From assembly GCA_963833955.1 (NCBI GenBank), contig CAWHZY010000015.1, positions 1-64,000 of the forward strand: a stretch of 64,000 bases of DNA. The letters are read 5' to 3'. Below the pieces are notes generated by a model, which was not told where the DNA came from, made no database searches, and worked only from the letters and a program-made list of their open reading frames with translations. Position numbers and translations under genes: made by a program. This document shows positions 62,285 through 64,000 of this stretch, piece after piece. Origin of the DNA: Roseiarcus sp963833955. Its GTDB lineage: Bacteria > Pseudomonadota > Alphaproteobacteria > Rhizobiales > Beijerinckiaceae. Within the stretch, counting starts at the first letter, position 1. Each line of letters starts with the position of its first letter.

Positions 62285-62880
62285 GCCTGTTTCTCCTTTC
62301 GAGCCTGCAAAGACGACCGCATTTGCGGCGACTTGGGTTAGGACCTAGTGGACCATCTTTTTGCGTTGAAAAGTTGGGTCACGGGCATGGACGCCGAGCC
62401 ATGGATTCCAATTGATTTTTGGTTCAGCGACGAGCAGTGGCTGAAGATCTTCCCCGCATTTTCTGACCAAATCAAACAGGCCTCGAGCTAAGGATGATCG
62501 CGACGCCTTAAGCGGCATCATGCTGTCCTCAAGATCGGCCGATGTCGGCAGGATTGCCCGAAAGATTATGGCCCGCACACGAATATCTACAACCGCTTTT
62601 CGCGCCGGAGCCGAAAGGCTCGATTTCGGCGCGAGGCCGGGCTGGACTTCTCGTCAAGAACCCATCTTGGGGGTGACCGGCCGCTTCAAACGTGCGGATG
62701 CCACAGATTATCGAGTTCTAAGCCGACCGAATTCTTGCTGCGCTCGGTCCGCCCGTGCGTGACCGCTGACTGAGCCTAAGCCCAAGATCTCTCTTTCGTT
62801 GGGGCAGCGGGAAGGCTAGCGTTGGCGCGTACGGCAAATCGCAGATCGGCCCACAGAGCCGAGCGGGAGGAGAAGGGTCG
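62285..62880. other. Intergenic region, nothing recognised
   Basis: About 600 bp. Short frames on both strands lack RBS and family features. GAGCGGGAGGAGAAGGGTCG just before 62881 gives the next gene's ribosome binding site. Confidence 0.45.
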
Positions 62881-64000
62881 ATGGCGAGGTTGTGTATGTT
62901 CGGAGCGGCTCTGGCCGCGCTGCTTAATGCAGGCGCCGCGCGCGCGGACGACAATACCGTGACCATTGGCATGATACTGCCAATGACCGGCCAGCAGGCG
63001 TCTACCGGCAAGCAGGAGCGTGCTGGAGCACAGCTTTACATTCAGCAGCACGGCGACACGGTTGCCGGCAAGAGGATCGTCCTCGAGGTCAAAGACGACA
63101 CCGGCGCGGCTGACGTCACCAAGCGCCTGGCGGAAGAGCTGATCGGCAACGATCACGCCAAGGTGCTGATGGGCTTCGGGCTCACGCCGCTCGCGCTGGC
63201 TACTGCGCCCGTGGCCACGGAAGCGAAGGTCCCCGAGATCGTCAGCGCCGCCGCGACCGCAATGATCACGGAGAAGTCGCCCTATATCGTCCGCACCTCG
63301 TTCACGCTTCCACAAGCCTCGGCGCCGATGGCCGAATGGGCCGCCAAGAACGGCATTAAGAAGGTCGTCACCATTGTCGCCGACTACGGACCCGGAATCG
63401 ACGCTGAGAGATGGTTCTCCGAAACGTTCGAAAAGAACGGCGGATCCGTCGCGGAAAAAATCCGTGTGCCGCTCAAGAACCCTGACTTTGCGCCCTTCCT
63501 GCAACGGGTGAAGGACGACGCGCCCGATGCGGTCTTTGTGTTCGTGCCGTCCGGTCAGGGCGCGATCTTCATGAAGGAGTTCGTCGAGCGGGGCCTCGAC
63601 AAGTCGGGTCTCAAGCTGATCGGCACTGGCGACGTGACTGACGACGACCTTCTCGCCGACATCGGCGATCCGGCGCTTGGCGCGGTGACGACGCACCATT
63701 ATTCGGTGGCCCATGACTCGCCCGAGAACAAAGCGTTCGTCGAGGCGTTCGAGAAGGCCAACAATGGCATGCGGCCGAATTTCATGGCGGTCGGGGCCTA
63801 TGACGGCATGGCGCTCATCTATCAGGCGCTGGAAAAGACTAAAGGCGATGCCAGCGGCGACGCGCTGTTGGCGGCGATGAAAGGTATGAGTTGGACGAGC
63901 CCGCGCGGGCCAGTATCGATCGATCCGGAAACGCGGGACATCGTGCAGAACATCTACGTCCGCAAGGTCGAGAAGAAGGACGGTGCGCTTTACAATGTCG
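62881..64000 (+). CDS. ABC transporter substrate-binding protein, branched-chain amino acid type (partial at window end)
   Basis: Starts at ATG 62881 after GGGAGGAGAAGGGTCG and stays open to the end of the window (about 373 residues, C-terminus missing). A signal peptide (MARLCMFGAALAALLNAGAA) precedes the mature start DDNTVTIGMILPMTGQQAS, the hallmark of LivJ-type type-I periplasmic binding proteins. LEVKDDTGAADVTKRLAEEL, MGFGLTPLALATAPVATEAK and VTIVADYGPGIDAERWFSET follow, then FVFVPSGQGAIFMKEFVE and MAVGAYDGMALIYQALE. Such proteins deliver amino acids, amides or aromatic acids to a Liv-type permease, which should lie beyond 64000. Confidence 0.9.
   Translation, partial: MARLCMFGAALAALLNAGAARADDNTVTIGMILPMTGQQASTGKQERAGAQLYIQQHGDTVAGKRIVLEVKDDTGAADVTKRLAEELIGNDHAKVLMGFGLTPLALATAPVATEAKVPEIVSAAATAMITEKSPYIVRTSFTLPQASAPMAEWAAKNGIKKVVTIVADYGPGIDAERWFSETFEKNGGSVAEKIRVPLKNPDFAPFLQRVKDDAPDAVFVFVPSGQGAIFMKEFVERGLDKSGLKLIGTGDVTDDDLLADIGDPALGAVTTHHYSVAHDSPENKAFVEAFEKANNGMRPNFMAVGAYDGMALIYQALEKTKGDASGDALLAAMKGMSWTSPRGPVSIDPETRDIVQNIYVRKVEKKDGALYNV

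Overview
The window is high-GC alphaproteobacterial DNA. Dense gene packing, many GTG/TTG starts, PEP-CTERM tails, a corrinoid/DUF1638 operon and protocatechuate 4,5-cleavage genes point to Hyphomicrobiales (Rhizobiales), perhaps a Beijerinckiaceae/Methylocystaceae-type soil bacterium. No rRNA or tRNA was seen, so genus is not resolved. Many conserved genes (recQ, purL, mutL, an aminotransferase, ligB) carry single-base frameshifts, often at short homopolymers. This suggests an imperfect assembly rather than mass gene decay, and 'broken' genes should be read with that in mind.

Layout. 1-5.8 kb: a low-GC secreted protein, a coupled SDR/MaoC pair, an FMN reductase, a nitrilase-family amidase and a DUF1841-like protein. 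6.3-10.5 kb: a corrinoid operon (corrinoid protein, DUF1638, virulence-factor-family protein, Fe-S/ASKHA reactivase) without its methyltransferase. 10.6-15.3 kb: DUF900 lipoprotein hydrolase, folC and recQ. 15.3-19.2 kb: repeats around a glycine-rich PEP-CTERM gene, then an aminotransferase. 19.7-22.6 kb: a YadA-type trimeric autotransporter with an 84-bp repeat head, plus a small secreted protein. 22.5-26.5 kb: a ligKIABC operon for protocatechuate meta-cleavage. 27-32 kb: adenylate cyclase, DUF302, alpha/beta hydrolases and an AraC regulator. 32-36 kb: extensin-like lipoprotein, a DUF1007/NicO nickel-cobalt pair and a second PEP-CTERM protein. 36.6-48.6 kb: CHAD protein, acyl-CoA synthetase, GtrA, TauE/SafE, prpE, two M16 peptidases, acyltransferase and mutL. 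48.6-53.2 kb: a mobile-element island with an intact IS630, a decayed IS3, near-identical 107-bp repeats and the stump of a reverse transcriptase. 53.5-56.2 kb: purL, a small conserved gene and bolA.

The most interesting locus is 56.9-61.4 kb: a thiazole/oxazole-modified microcin (TOMM) RiPP cluster. It has a 171-residue precursor whose C-terminal core is almost only Gly and Cys (19 Cys) with an 8-residue repeat, a fused cyclodehydratase (leader-binding/E1-like domain plus YcaO), and a SagB-type azoline dehydrogenase interrupted by one in-frame amber codon. Together these would heterocyclise the core cysteines to thiazolines and oxidise them to thiazoles. No transporter, protease or immunity gene was recognised beside it.

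The right end holds a two-domain VOC protein and the start of a branched-chain-amino-acid-type ABC substrate-binding protein that runs out of the window.
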